A stretch of 64,000 nt of DNA from an uncultured Schlesneria sp. (GTDB lineage Bacteria; Planctomycetota; Planctomycetia; Planctomycetales; Planctomycetaceae), in the NCBI GenBank assembly GCA_903840265.1, contig CAIMFH010000019.1:1-64000 (forward strand). The letters are read 5' to 3'. The notes under the pieces are model-generated. The model saw nothing but the letters and a program-made list of their open reading frames with translations. It ran no database searches and was not told the DNA's origin. Position numbers and translations under genes: made by a program. The first letter of the stretch is position 1. Each line of letters starts with the position of its first letter. This document shows, one piece after another, positions 27,329 to 36,177 of this stretch.

Positions 27329-27440
27329 GGTCGCATCCTCTTGGTGGCCTCGCGCTCGTCTCGTCCCGATATGAACCGATTTGTAGATGATTGTCAGAAT
27401 TGGCTGAATGCCAATGCCGATCATGAATGAAACGAGCCAA

Positions 27441-28613
27441 CTATCCCAGCCGCCATCTCGCCTGTCTCAACTGTGCGTTCGGTGAATCCTTGAGCAACTC
27501 GTACCAGACTGTCACCAATGTCCCGTCGTCACATTCAACAGTGGACGGGTAGCCCATATCACCGGAATGGGCACCGGCGTTGATCGTGATAGGCTCGCTC
27601 CAGGTGTCTCCCTCGTCACTGCTGACTCGGGCGTGGTTGCCAATTGACGGTCGGCGGTAACCGTAACTCATCAGGAGTCTGCCATCCCTTAGCCGCAGCA
27701 GATGCGAGGGGAAGCCCCAGACGCCGATCGGGTGCGGCGTGGACCAACTACGGCCTCCATCCTCTGACTCCGTTTGCAGGATTTCGCGATCGTTTGCTTT
27801 GTTGTGGTTGCGGATGTGAGCGATCAGGCGGCCTTTGGCGGTCTCCACGGCATGCAGTTCGTGATATTCGTGATTGTTGTCTCCTTCGCGAGTGGGGATC
27901 GTGCTGAGCCACTCCCAGGTCAGGCCGTCATTTTTGGAGTAGCAGGCTCCGACTCGTCGTTCTGGCTTCCAAAGCTCGACGCCGACGTACAAGAGGCGAC
28001 CGTCTGCCAATTGAATTGGGCCGTGAGGGCTGTTCACTGGGACTTCGTAGCGCGCCGACCAAGTCACGCCGCCATCGGTCGAGCGAATCATCCACGTGCC
28101 AACCTCGGCCTGACGCTGTTCGGCCGAGATGCGGTTATGGACCGCTCGCCATTCCCGAAGCTTCAGGTCTTCCCAAGCTCCCGGCTGACCCGGCGCGAGC
28201 TTCTCGGCTTTGTCGAGCAGCGGTTGATAGGCGAGTGACGTAAACGTCGTGACCAGGATCGACCCCTTGGCCGTCTCCAGCACGCCAGCGTCGCGTTCAT
28301 CAATCGGACCATCGAGTAAGACCTGAGGCCACCGCCAGGTCTTGCCATCGTCCTGCGACCGCATCAATTCGACACGGCCGAAGGGACAGACATGGGCTTC
28401 GCGGCCACCGGACCAGACAACCAGCAATTCACCATTCTTGCGGCGAGTGATCGTTGGCCACCCATGATACAGCGGCGGCTTCCAACTGATCAGTTTTGTT
28501 TCTTCGATGATGGCTTTCGGTTCAGCGGCCGCGCCGAAACGTGAGACTGATAGCGAGGCCAAGCTGGCGGCTGCCGCCAACAAAGCTTCTCGACGATTGA
28601 TCAAATCCGTCAT
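27441..28613 (-). CDS. Tat-exported sialidase-family protein (BNR repeats)
   Basis: 390 residues. A twin-arginine start (INRREALLAAAASLASLS) directs export. Five Asp-box motifs (SxDxGxTW) can be seen: SQDDGKTW, STDGGVTW, SKNDGLTW, SEDGGRSW and SSDEGDTW, one per blade of a six-bladed propeller. The WPTITRRKNGELLVVWSGG and LLYVGVELWKPERR segments fit the exo-alpha-sialidase/BNR family found next to sugar enzymes in planctomycetes. True sialidase activity is not assured. A 48-residue gene ends across its start codon (ATGA overlap). Confidence 0.85.
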   Translation of the reverse strand: MTDLINRREALLAAAASLASLSVSRFGAAAEPKAIIEETKLISWKPPLYHGWPTITRRKNGELLVVWSGGREAHVCPFGRVELMRSQDDGKTWRWPQVLLDGPIDERDAGVLETAKGSILVTTFTSLAYQPLLDKAEKLAPGQPGAWEDLKLREWRAVHNRISAEQRQAEVGTWMIRSTDGGVTWSARYEVPVNSPHGPIQLADGRLLYVGVELWKPERRVGACYSKNDGLTWEWLSTIPTREGDNNHEYHELHAVETAKGRLIAHIRNHNKANDREILQTESEDGGRSWSTPHPIGVWGFPSHLLRLRDGRLLMSYGYRRPSIGNHARVSSDEGDTWSEPITINAGAHSGDMGYPSTVECDDGTLVTVWYELLKDSPNAQLRQARWRLG

Positions 28614-28756
28614 GGGAGTTTTTTCCCTTTGGTTTTCGGCTGATGACTCTTGGTTTGCTGCAGTCCCTTGGTGATCGCATTCTTCTGCATCTGCTTCCGC
28701 AATTGAGGGAATTTGGACGCAGGCTTCCGTGCGCCACTGCTACTGGATCGGCTCAT
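28610..28756 (-). CDS. 48-aa very basic small protein
   Basis: MSRSSSSGARKPASKFPQLR continues KQMQKNAITK and ends KTKGKKLP. Lys, Arg, Ser and Gln dominate, with no hydrophobic core. The stop TGA overlaps the ATG of the sialidase, suggesting translational coupling. Nucleic-acid binding or ribosome-associated roles are possible; the sequence is otherwise unrecognised. The ATG at 28756 is chosen over a longer form starting at 28834, because the extra residues look non-coding. Confidence 0.45.
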   Translation of the reverse strand: MSRSSSSGARKPASKFPQLRKQMQKNAITKGLQQTKSHQPKTKGKKLP

Positions 28757-28882
28757 GTTTGGATTGCCCTCAAAGTGGAATGCTGCACGTTGAAGTGGGG
28801 TGAGAGGTTTCGCAAGTGACACGAAGCACGGCAATTTTGTGGTCGGGCAACGTCAGGGTCTTTACGCCATCATACCGGATTG

Positions 28883-28970
28883 AAACGCAAAGTCGCCAAG
28901 GCGCAAAGACGCCAAGAAGAAAAGAGTCGTCGCCTTCCTTGCGTCTTTGCGCCTTGGCGACTTTGCGTTT
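28883..28970. repeat. 30-bp perfect inverted repeat, 28-bp spacer
   Basis: Bases 28883-28912 (AAACGCAAAGTCGCCAAGGC and onward) are exactly complementary to 28941-28970. It forms a large hairpin between a minus-strand gene ending upstream and the start of the isomerase gene. The AAACGCAAAGTCGCC core resembles a dispersed repeat seen in many bacterial genomes (from memory). Likely a repetitive element rather than a terminator, because no T-run follows. Confidence 0.75.
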
Positions 28971-29048
28971 ATCACCGCCCAATTGCCGCTGGCATGGCTG
29001 ATAAGTAGGATAGCCGCTTCATCGCTGATCTTGCTTATGGAGTCGTTC

Positions 29049-30077
29049 ATGACAGACTTGCCAGCTTCTCGCGAATCGGATGGATATTCACGCCGAGCCG
29101 TCTTAGGTTCCGCGTTCGCAGCGGCGGGTACGATGGCGGCGATGCACGGTCCTTTCGGATTAGAACGCGTGGCTCAGGCCGCCGTCGGTGATGCACCGAA
29201 GCCTGGCAAACGCTATGCGATGAAGAAGTCGATTAACCAGTGGGCGTTCCCCTATCCCGACAAGATGTCCATTGAACAATGCCTGAAGCTGGCCAAGGCG
29301 GCGGGGTTTGATGCGATCGAACTGAACTATGATCTCGACAAAGATCTGTCGCCGAAATCGGGGACTAAGGAATACACGGCGATCCGCCAGATGGCTGACA
29401 AGATCGGGATTCAGATCAGTGGCATCTGCTCGTTCTTGTTCTGGCCCTATCCGTTTACGAGTCATGATCCTGCCAAGCGAGCTCGCGCGCTGGAGTTGGC
29501 GGGACTGATCGCGCAGGCCGCTCATGATCTGGGCACCGAGAATGTCCTGGTTGTTCCGGGTGCGGTTCATATTCCATGGCGAACCGACTATGAGCCCGTC
29601 GCGAACGACTTGTGCCTGACGCGGGCGAAGGAAGCGATTGGCAAGTTGATTCCTGCGGCTGAAAGGCTGAAGGTCAACTTGAACATGGAGAACATTTTCT
29701 TCAACGGCTTCCTGATGACGCCAATGGAAATGAATGACTTTGTCGATAGTTTCCACAGCGATCGCATTCACGTTCATTTCGACACCGGGAACATCATGCA
29801 GTACCAGTTCCCGGAGCACTGGATTCCGATTCTGGGCAAGCGAATTAAGAATGTGCATCTCAAAGAGTTCACGAAGAAAGGAACCGATTCGTCGTTGGAA
29901 GCCTTCCGTCCGCTGCTGGATGGAACCACAAACTGGCCAGCGGTGCTGGAGGCGTTTGAAAAGATCGATTATCGCGGCTACCTGACCTTCGAGTACTTCC
30001 ATCCGTACCAGCACTGGCCCGAGGCATTAGTCTATCAGACGGCCGATTCGCTCGATCGAATGCTTGGTATCAAGTAG
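29049..30077 (+). CDS. Tat-exported sugar-phosphate isomerase/epimerase (TIM barrel)
   Basis: 342 residues from ATG 29049, 6 bases after GGAG. The N-terminus has a Tat motif (SRRAVLGSAFAAAGTMAA). The AP-endonuclease-2/xylose-isomerase-like barrel follows: AAGFDAIELNYDLDKDL, NVLVVPGAVHIPWRTDYE, KVNLNMENIFFNGF with a metal-binding Glu, VHFDTGNIMQY with Asp, and RIKNVHLKEFT with His. This family isomerises or epimerises sugars and often carries a Tat signal in planctomycetes. Next to a GATase-like gene on the same strand. Confidence 0.87.
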   Translation: MTDLPASRESDGYSRRAVLGSAFAAAGTMAAMHGPFGLERVAQAAVGDAPKPGKRYAMKKSINQWAFPYPDKMSIEQCLKLAKAAGFDAIELNYDLDKDLSPKSGTKEYTAIRQMADKIGIQISGICSFLFWPYPFTSHDPAKRARALELAGLIAQAAHDLGTENVLVVPGAVHIPWRTDYEPVANDLCLTRAKEAIGKLIPAAERLKVNLNMENIFFNGFLMTPMEMNDFVDSFHSDRIHVHFDTGNIMQYQFPEHWIPILGKRIKNVHLKEFTKKGTDSSLEAFRPLLDGTTNWPAVLEAFEKIDYRGYLTFEYFHPYQHWPEALVYQTADSLDRMLGIK

Positions 30078-30228
30078 CCCGGATAGCAATGCTGAGAAGT
30101 TCGGAAATTGCTCGGTCTATGCGGTCGCGGTCCGTAGCACTTTCCGCTAAAAGGCATGTTCTCGAACGAGCGATATACTGATTCTTGACGGCAAATTCGG
30201 AACGAATTGAATTCTTGAAGCCAGGCCC

Positions 30229-30993
30229 ATGACAGCCCCGATCCTTTACTGTGGTGATACGAGTCTGGAGACCGCCGCGAGTTATCTCGCGGGAGTGATC
30301 ACTCATGCCGGTTGGCAGTTCGACTACGTCCCGAGCCACGTGAAGGTCTCGCGAGACATCGTCGATCAGCCGCGTTCGTTGCTGATCCTCAGCGACTATC
30401 CCGCTCAACAGTTTGCTCCCGAACTGCAGCAACTCGTGATCGACCAAGTGAATCGAGGCATGGGTTTGCTGATGATTGGGGGGTGGGAATCATTTCACGG
30501 GCTCGGTGGCGATTGGGATCAGGCACCTTTGGCGGGTCTCTTACCTGTCGAGATCAGCGCTGAGGATGATCGAGTCAACTTCGATCAACCGGCGTTGTTG
30601 CATCCGGCCGACTGGCGGGACGAGAAAGTATTTGGACTTCCCTGGTCGCAGCGGCCCCCGACTGTTGGGGGATTGAACCGGTTCATTGCCAAGCCTGAGG
30701 CATATGTCTGGCTGAACGTCACTCCTTATCAGCCACGATATGATCGGGATATTGGTGCCATTCAGTGGGTCACAACGCGTGAAAGCATTCCAGCATTGGT
30801 GGCGAGTGCTCGAGGTCGCGGTCGCGTGGCGGCCTTCGCCAGTGATGTCGCACCTCATTGGGTCGGCGGGTTTGTCGACTGGGGAGCGACTCGGGTGACG
30901 GCTCAGGCACCCGGTGCGGGAGCCATTGAAGTGGGCAGCGACTATGCTCAATTCTGGAAGCAACTGTTGGCTTGGACGGGGCAACTCGACTGA
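30229..30993 (+). CDS. Glutamine-amidotransferase-like domain protein
   Basis: 254 residues. Begins MTAPILYCGDTSLETAASYL. The layout ILSDYPAQQFAPELQQLVID, then MGLLMIGGWESFHGLGGDWD, is that of class-I glutamine-amidotransferase-like / ThuA-like proteins in planctomycetes; no catalytic Cys-nucleophile elbow is visible (GGWESF in place of GGCxx), so the enzyme activity is doubtful. The C-terminus holds RGRGRVAAFASDVAPHWVGG. Sits between the isomerase and phosphofructokinase genes. Confidence 0.65.
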   Translation: MTAPILYCGDTSLETAASYLAGVITHAGWQFDYVPSHVKVSRDIVDQPRSLLILSDYPAQQFAPELQQLVIDQVNRGMGLLMIGGWESFHGLGGDWDQAPLAGLLPVEISAEDDRVNFDQPALLHPADWRDEKVFGLPWSQRPPTVGGLNRFIAKPEAYVWLNVTPYQPRYDRDIGAIQWVTTRESIPALVASARGRGRVAAFASDVAPHWVGGFVDWGATRVTAQAPGAGAIEVGSDYAQFWKQLLAWTGQLD

Positions 30994-31060
30994 GATGACA
31001 TGCCGATGTGCTATGAGTTTGCTGTAACAATTATTCTTGGTTTCTCAGAGGGTTCGCTGA

Positions 31061-32272
31061 ATGGCCGGTGGAAATGTGCTGATCGGACAGTCGGGTGGTC
31101 CGACGTCGGTAATCAACTCGTCATTGGCCGGGGTTGTGGACGGCGCGCTCAAGACCAAAGGCGTCGGACGCGTCTTCGGGATGCGATTCGGTATTGAAGG
31201 AGTCCTGAATGATTACCTTGTCGATCTCGGCAGTGAAGCGCCGAGCGTACTCAAGGGATTGCGATCGACACCCGGCAGTGCACTGGGCTCCAGCCGGTTG
31301 AAATTGAAGGACGAGCACTTCCCGACGATCCTGAAGCAATTGAAGAAGTACGACATTCGGTACTACTTCATGATCGGCGGCAATGACACGATGGACACGA
31401 TTCATCGCGTCACGAAATACGCCAACGAAAATGGCCACTCGATGGTCGGGGTCGGCGTGCCGAAGACCGTCGACAATGACCTCTATGGGACAGATCACAC
31501 ACCGGGATATCCCAGTGCCGCGCGGTATATGGCGCTGAGCGTCCTGCAAGCGGGCGTGCTGGCTCGCGATATGCAGAAGGTAGACCAATTCGTCATCTTC
31601 CAATCGGTCGGTCGCAGCGCGGGATGGCTACCGGCGGCCACGGCATTGGCGCGGGGAGGAGATTTAACCGCACCGCATGTGCTATTGCTGCCCGAACGCC
31701 ATTTCAATCGTGACGCGTTTCTGCAGGCCGTCGCTGCCGCCCAGAAGAAATACGGCTTTGCCAGCATCGTCTGTGGTGAAGGGCTGACCAACGCCGATGG
31801 ATCTCCCGTGTCTGTGTCACAGACGAAGGACAAGTTCGGGAATGTGGAATTCGGTGCTATGGGAGGCACGAGTGCGGCGATGATGCTGCACCGGATGATT
31901 GCCGACGAATTCGGTTGGCGCGGTGAATTCCAAGTCACTGAGTCTCTGCCGATGTGTGCGGCCGACCGTGGTTGCAAGCTGGACTTCGATGAAGCATTTG
32001 CGTGTGGCAAGCAAGCGGTCAAGCTGGCGGCGCGAGGCGAAGGTGGCGTCATGGTGACGATGAAACGGACTAACAAGCCCGGTGAGCCCTACGCAATCGA
32101 CTTCGGGACGATTTCATTGAGCGAAGTTGCAAATCACGAGCGCCCGATGCCTGATAACTTCATCACGAAGGATGGCTTCGGCGTCACGAAGGCGTTTCTC
32201 GACTATGCCGCTCCCCTGGTGGGGCCGCTGCCAACCTATTCGTCGCTGGCCGCGAAAAAAGCAAAGGCCTGA
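31061..32272 (+). CDS. PPi-type 6-phosphofructokinase paralogue
   Basis: 403 residues. The ATP/PPi-discriminating loop is GGNDT at 106-110 and PKTVDND at 134-140, with LGSSRLKLKDEHF and QSVGRSAGWLPAATALARGG. The Lys in PKTVDND argues for pyrophosphate as donor; the Asn in place of Asp in GGND differs from the paralogue at 24817. Whether it is a phosphofructokinase or a relative with another sugar is not certain. It is followed 71 bases on by an SIS gene and may begin a sugar-catabolism unit. Confidence 0.85.
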   Translation: MAGGNVLIGQSGGPTSVINSSLAGVVDGALKTKGVGRVFGMRFGIEGVLNDYLVDLGSEAPSVLKGLRSTPGSALGSSRLKLKDEHFPTILKQLKKYDIRYYFMIGGNDTMDTIHRVTKYANENGHSMVGVGVPKTVDNDLYGTDHTPGYPSAARYMALSVLQAGVLARDMQKVDQFVIFQSVGRSAGWLPAATALARGGDLTAPHVLLLPERHFNRDAFLQAVAAAQKKYGFASIVCGEGLTNADGSPVSVSQTKDKFGNVEFGAMGGTSAAMMLHRMIADEFGWRGEFQVTESLPMCAADRGCKLDFDEAFACGKQAVKLAARGEGGVMVTMKRTNKPGEPYAIDFGTISLSEVANHERPMPDNFITKDGFGVTKAFLDYAAPLVGPLPTYSSLAAKKAKA

Positions 32273-32343
32273 TTGATGCCGGTCTTTGTTATCATTCAGA
32301 GATTGCCGCACTTTCGCTGGCAACATTGATGAGGAATTGAATC

Positions 32344-33363
32344 GTGATCGCTGATCGAGCTCCCTATTCTCAATGCAATCTTGTGAAAGATATGCTGTCT
32401 ACGGCTGACGTCATCAAGTCGTTCGACCCCAGTGTCGTGAATGCTACCGCGGCGGAGATCGCCGCCACCGGACGGCTGCTGTTTACGGGTGAAGGATCCA
32501 GCCGATTGTTTCCCGCGAAAGCGGCGATTATGCAGTCGCGACAGCAGGGATGGCCCTGCGTGCTGCATACGGAAGCGGGGCGGCAATCGCAGCAGTATTG
32601 CGTAAAAGGCTGGTCTGTGCTGGGGATGTCAAATTCGGGTCGTACCGCCGAAGTGATTCGGCTGTTCAACGGCCTGAAAGGATCGGAGCATGCCGCTCGG
32701 TATAGCCTTACTGCGATGCCAGATTCGCCGCTGGAAGCTTTAGCTGCCCGTGGCCATGTCTTGAAGTGCGGCAAAGAAGGAGCTGTCGCCGCGACGAAGA
32801 GCGTCGTCGAACAGGCGCTGTTCTGCCGAGCTCTGGTCGAAGCGATTGCCGGACAGCCGACGCTCGCCTCGCGACTACCGTTGCTGTCAGAACAAGTTCG
32901 GACGGCTCTGACTCAGACGATTGATCCAGCGATCACGGCCAAACTGGCCAAAGCGGGCGCGATTTACTTCGCCGGACGGAATGACGGTGTGGCCGAGGAA
33001 CTAACGCTTAAGACGAATGAGATCACTCGGAAGCGTAGCGACTACCTCGAGGGGACGTACGCGGTGCATGGGATCGAAGAGATAATGCAGGCGGACGATG
33101 TGGTGGTCTGGATTGATCCGTACGAAGAGTCTGAACAGAAATTCCACGATGTGCTGGTGAAAGGTGTTGGCCTGACGGTGATCGCCATTTCGTCTCGGCC
33201 GACGATGTTCCCGACAGTGACCATTCCCGATGCCGGCGACCTGGCAGGATTTGTGCAGTTGGCTGCGGGATGGAATCTGCTGGTCGAAGCAGGAATGGCC
33301 TTGGGGATCGATGTGGACAAGCCGCAGCGGGCTCGCAAGGTGGGCAATGAATTCACTGGTTGA
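32344..33363 (+). CDS. SIS-domain aminosugar isomerase/deaminase
   Basis: 339 residues from GTG 32344 with GAGG 9 bases upstream. Two SIS domains: the first has LLFTGEGSSRLFPAKAAI and LGMSNSGRTAEVIRLFNGL, with the phosphosugar-binding Ser in NSGRT, and EGAVAATKSVVEQALFCRAL; the second has IYFAGRNDGVAEELTLKTNE and SDYLEGTYAVHGIEEIMQAD. This is the AgaS / isomerase half of glucosamine-6-phosphate synthase family, without a glutamine amidotransferase domain. It likely handles an aminosugar phosphate or a ketose phosphate in the same pathway as the adjacent dehydrogenase and PfkB kinase. Confidence 0.84.
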   Translation: MIADRAPYSQCNLVKDMLSTADVIKSFDPSVVNATAAEIAATGRLLFTGEGSSRLFPAKAAIMQSRQQGWPCVLHTEAGRQSQQYCVKGWSVLGMSNSGRTAEVIRLFNGLKGSEHAARYSLTAMPDSPLEALAARGHVLKCGKEGAVAATKSVVEQALFCRALVEAIAGQPTLASRLPLLSEQVRTALTQTIDPAITAKLAKAGAIYFAGRNDGVAEELTLKTNEITRKRSDYLEGTYAVHGIEEIMQADDVVVWIDPYEESEQKFHDVLVKGVGLTVIAISSRPTMFPTVTIPDAGDLAGFVQLAAGWNLLVEAGMALGIDVDKPQRARKVGNEFTG

Positions 33364-33412
33364 TAGCAGCGTGTGAGAAACGGGTTGAAGACTTCCACAA
33401 TGATCGACGACT

Positions 33413-34600
33413 ATGAATTATTCGTTTCTCGCACCCCGGCAGATCGTCTTCGGCTGGGGTCGGCGTGCTGAACTGGGCACATTGGCTGCGACCTTGGGGC
33501 AGCGAGTGTTTTTGGTGTCGGGAAGCCGTACGCTCGAACGGACCGGCGTGATTGATCGGCTGATTGCCGATCTGGCTTCGGCGGGATTGCAGGTGCTGGG
33601 ATTTCCGGTCGAATCGCGCGAGCCGGAAGTTCTCGATGTCGATGGACTAACGGCCTCTTTTCGCTCGCTAAATCCGACCGCGAACGATGTCGTGATTGCG
33701 ATTGGCGGTGGATCGACGATCGATCTCGCCAAGGCGGCAGCCGCGCTGGCCACGAATCGACAGGCCGATTCGGTGGTCGACTATCTGGAGGGGGTCGGTC
33801 GCGGATTTCAGATCACTGAGTCACCGCTGCCATTTATTGCCGTGCCGACAACAGCGGGAACCGGTGCCGAAGCGACCAAGAACTCAGTGGTTTCCTCGAA
33901 TGCCGCCAACGGGGATTCATCGACCAAGCCCTACAAGAAGAGTTTGCGGTCGGATCTAATGGTGCCGCGGTTGGTGGTGATCGACCCCGAACTGACAGTC
34001 AGTGTGCCTGCAACGACGACTGCTTACACCGGGATGGATGCGATCACGCAGTTGATCGAGAGCTATATCTCACGACGTGCGGCTCCGATTCCTCAGGCAC
34101 TCTGTCGCCAAGGGCTGCAACTGGCTGTTCCCGCGTTGGCCGGTGTCGTTGCCGACGGTACGTTGCGGGAATCGAGAGAGGCGATGTCGCAGGCGGCACT
34201 GCTGTCAGGTATGGCGCTGGCAAATTCAGGACTGGGATTGGCTCATGGCGTCGCGGCGGCATTGGGTGTGACATGTCAGGTGCCGCATGGGCTCGCGTGT
34301 GCGGTGATGTTGCCGACGGCACTGAGAGTAAATCGCGAAGTGAGCCAGGCGCGGCTCGCGGAACTGGAACGCCTGTTTGATCAATCGAATAGCCGGGATG
34401 CCCTGGCTGCTGATTGCTTTATCAAACGCATCGAGCAGCTCTGTCGAAGTGTGGGGATCCCTGAACGCCTGCGCGAGATCGATGTCAAACGAGTGCAACT
34501 GCAAGGACTGGTTGCCGGTTCGCGTGGCAATAGCATGAGCGGCAACCCGCGCGATGTTTCGGATGACGAGCTGTATGCGTTGTTGGAGCAACTCTGGTGA
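33413..34600 (+). CDS. Iron-containing alcohol dehydrogenase
   Basis: 395 residues of the group III Fe-ADH family. NAD-binding GGGSTIDLAKAAA is at residues 101-113, and the metal/substrate region is VPTTAGTGAEATKN, then LANSGLGLAHGVAAALG with the metal-binding His. Reduces or oxidises small alcohols, aldehydes or polyols. The stop overlaps the next gene by four bases (GTGA), so translation is coupled to the PfkB kinase. The product of the upstream SIS enzyme or a polyol phosphate may be its substrate. Confidence 0.88.
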   Translation: MNYSFLAPRQIVFGWGRRAELGTLAATLGQRVFLVSGSRTLERTGVIDRLIADLASAGLQVLGFPVESREPEVLDVDGLTASFRSLNPTANDVVIAIGGGSTIDLAKAAAALATNRQADSVVDYLEGVGRGFQITESPLPFIAVPTTAGTGAEATKNSVVSSNAANGDSSTKPYKKSLRSDLMVPRLVVIDPELTVSVPATTTAYTGMDAITQLIESYISRRAAPIPQALCRQGLQLAVPALAGVVADGTLRESREAMSQAALLSGMALANSGLGLAHGVAAALGVTCQVPHGLACAVMLPTALRVNREVSQARLAELERLFDQSNSRDALAADCFIKRIEQLCRSVGIPERLREIDVKRVQLQGLVAGSRGNSMSGNPRDVSDDELYALLEQLW

Positions 34601-35475
34601 TTTTGGCAGCCGGACTGACACCTGCTTGGCAGCAGATTCTGTCGTTTGACCGATTGACGACGGGTGAGGTGAATCGCGCGCGAGAGAGTCTGTGGTGCGG
34701 TTCGGGCAAAGTACTGAATGTCGGCGCGGCTCTGCATCACCTGCAAGCCGATTCGCTGACGCTTTGTCCGATCGGTGGCAGCACCGGAACGCAGATCAAA
34801 GACGATTTCACTCGGCGCGGGATTGCTGCGCGATGGTTATCCATCGCGGCATCGACTCGAGTCTGCACGACACTGCTCGATGAAGCGACCGGAACAACGA
34901 CGGAGCTTGTCGAGAATTCATCGCCGCTGACCGAGTTGGAATTGAATCATTACATCGAGGCCTTCGCAGAAGAGTCGCGGGCCGCAAAAGTGGTGGTGCT
35001 TAGTGGGTCGCTCCCGAAGCAGACACCGCACGACTTCTATCGCAGTTTGCTGGAACGGACGACGGCCTCTGCGATTATGGATGTGCGGGGGCAAGAACTT
35101 GTCGAATGTCTGCCGTTGCAGCCACTGTTGGTGAAGCCCAATCGGGAGGAGCTGGCAATGACAGTGGGACGGCCGCTGAAGACGGAATCTGCTGTCATCG
35201 AAGCGATGGCCGAAGTGCGACAACTGGGCGCCCAGTGGGTGATTGTCAGTGGTGGTCCCGATCCACTGTTGGTACTGGGCCCGCGTGGGTTGGAGCGGAT
35301 TGTCCCACCGTCGGTGCGCGTGGTGAACCCGATTGGTTGCGGCGATTCCTTGACGGCTGCGATAGCTGCGAAGATCTCGTCGGGCTCTGAGCCGCTGGAT
35401 GCCATTCGGTTCGGTGTCGAATATGCCGCACGCAAAGCCGCGATTCTCTACCCAGTGCTGCAGCCTGAAAAATAG
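34597..35475 (+). CDS. PfkB-family kinase (1-phosphofructokinase / tagatose-6-phosphate kinase type)
   Basis: 292 residues from GTG 34597. The sequence starts MILAAGLTPAWQQILSF; the LacC/FruK branch shows SGKVLNVGAALHHL, VVVLSGSLPKQTPHDFY, LLVKPNREELAM and the catalytic loop NPIGCGDSLTAAIA with the base Asp in GCGD. Phosphorylates fructose 1-phosphate, tagatose 6-phosphate or a like sugar. Overlaps the Fe-ADH gene by four bases. With the SIS and PPi-PFK genes upstream it suggests a small sugar-phosphate route. Confidence 0.85.
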   Translation: MILAAGLTPAWQQILSFDRLTTGEVNRARESLWCGSGKVLNVGAALHHLQADSLTLCPIGGSTGTQIKDDFTRRGIAARWLSIAASTRVCTTLLDEATGTTTELVENSSPLTELELNHYIEAFAEESRAAKVVVLSGSLPKQTPHDFYRSLLERTTASAIMDVRGQELVECLPLQPLLVKPNREELAMTVGRPLKTESAVIEAMAEVRQLGAQWVIVSGGPDPLLVLGPRGLERIVPPSVRVVNPIGCGDSLTAAIAAKISSGSEPLDAIRFGVEYAARKAAILYPVLQPEK

Positions 35476-35594
35476 CCTGCAGGCTGGCAGTGGATAGCTA
35501 TTCAGATTGCCCAATCGATATAATTTGGCCAATCGGGGCACGCCTCCTGTCGCAGCAGCGACCTTCGCATCATTGCCCTGTTTGAAAGGATCAA

Positions 35595-36122
35595 ATGATG
35601 AGTCGATGGATTCTGGCAATGGCAATGACAGTGGTTGCGGCTCAGTCGGCGCAGGCCCAGGTCGTTTCGGCCTATGGAGGGACCGGCGGCGTCTATGTCC
35701 CGGGATTGTCGTATGCGGCACCTTTGGCACCGAGTCCGGCTGTGACTTCAGCGTACTACTCGGAACCAGTCTACAGTTCAGCTCCCGTCTACAGCGCGGC
35801 TCCTGTGTATGCTGCGCCGGTCTATGCGGCACCGATGTACGCTCCGGTTTATGCACGGCCCGTCTATGTGGCTCCGAGCCCGATCGTGCCGATGGCGTAC
35901 ACAGTGCCTGTCTATTCGCCCCCAGTCGTCGTGGCCCGGCCTGTTTATGCGGCTCCGGCACCGCTCTATGGTCCGAACTATGTGCAACAAACGACGCGAG
36001 CCTTGCCGAACAACTATACGCAGGTGACGCGAGTGTATGGCCCCACTCCAGGACCGCACTACAGTCGCGTCCACGTTCACAATGGTCCTTTTGGGACGAC
36101 CGTTCGTGAGCGCATTCGCTAA
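35595..36122 (+). CDS. Secreted PVY-repeat protein
   Basis: 175 residues. Signal peptide MMSRWILAMAMTVVAAQSAQ cut before QVV. The middle is built from short repeats PVYAAP, PVYSAAP, PVYARPVYV and related units (residues about 60-135), low in charge and rich in Tyr, Pro and Ala, followed by LYGPNYVQQTTRALP and a C-terminal RVYGPTPGPHYSRV. Structural envelope or exported matrix proteins of this kind are common in planctomycetes. AAAGG is 5 bases before the ATG. Confidence 0.7.
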   Translation: MMSRWILAMAMTVVAAQSAQAQVVSAYGGTGGVYVPGLSYAAPLAPSPAVTSAYYSEPVYSSAPVYSAAPVYAAPVYAAPMYAPVYARPVYVAPSPIVPMAYTVPVYSPPVVVARPVYAAPAPLYGPNYVQQTTRALPNNYTQVTRVYGPTPGPHYSRVHVHNGPFGTTVRERIR

Positions 36123-36134
36123 AGATTCTTTTCG

Positions 36135-36175
36135 ACGAGGCCTCGGATGACTACGGTTTTCCGAGGCTCGTTTTG
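36135..36175 (+). terminator. Terminator between the PVY protein and the convergent esterase
   Basis: ACGAGGCCTCGGA pairs with TCCGAGGCTCGT with one bulged base, followed by TTTTG-TTTT. It lies just beyond the stop at 36122 and just before the esterase stop at 36178, so it can serve both genes. Confidence 0.75.
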
Positions 36176-36177
36176 TT

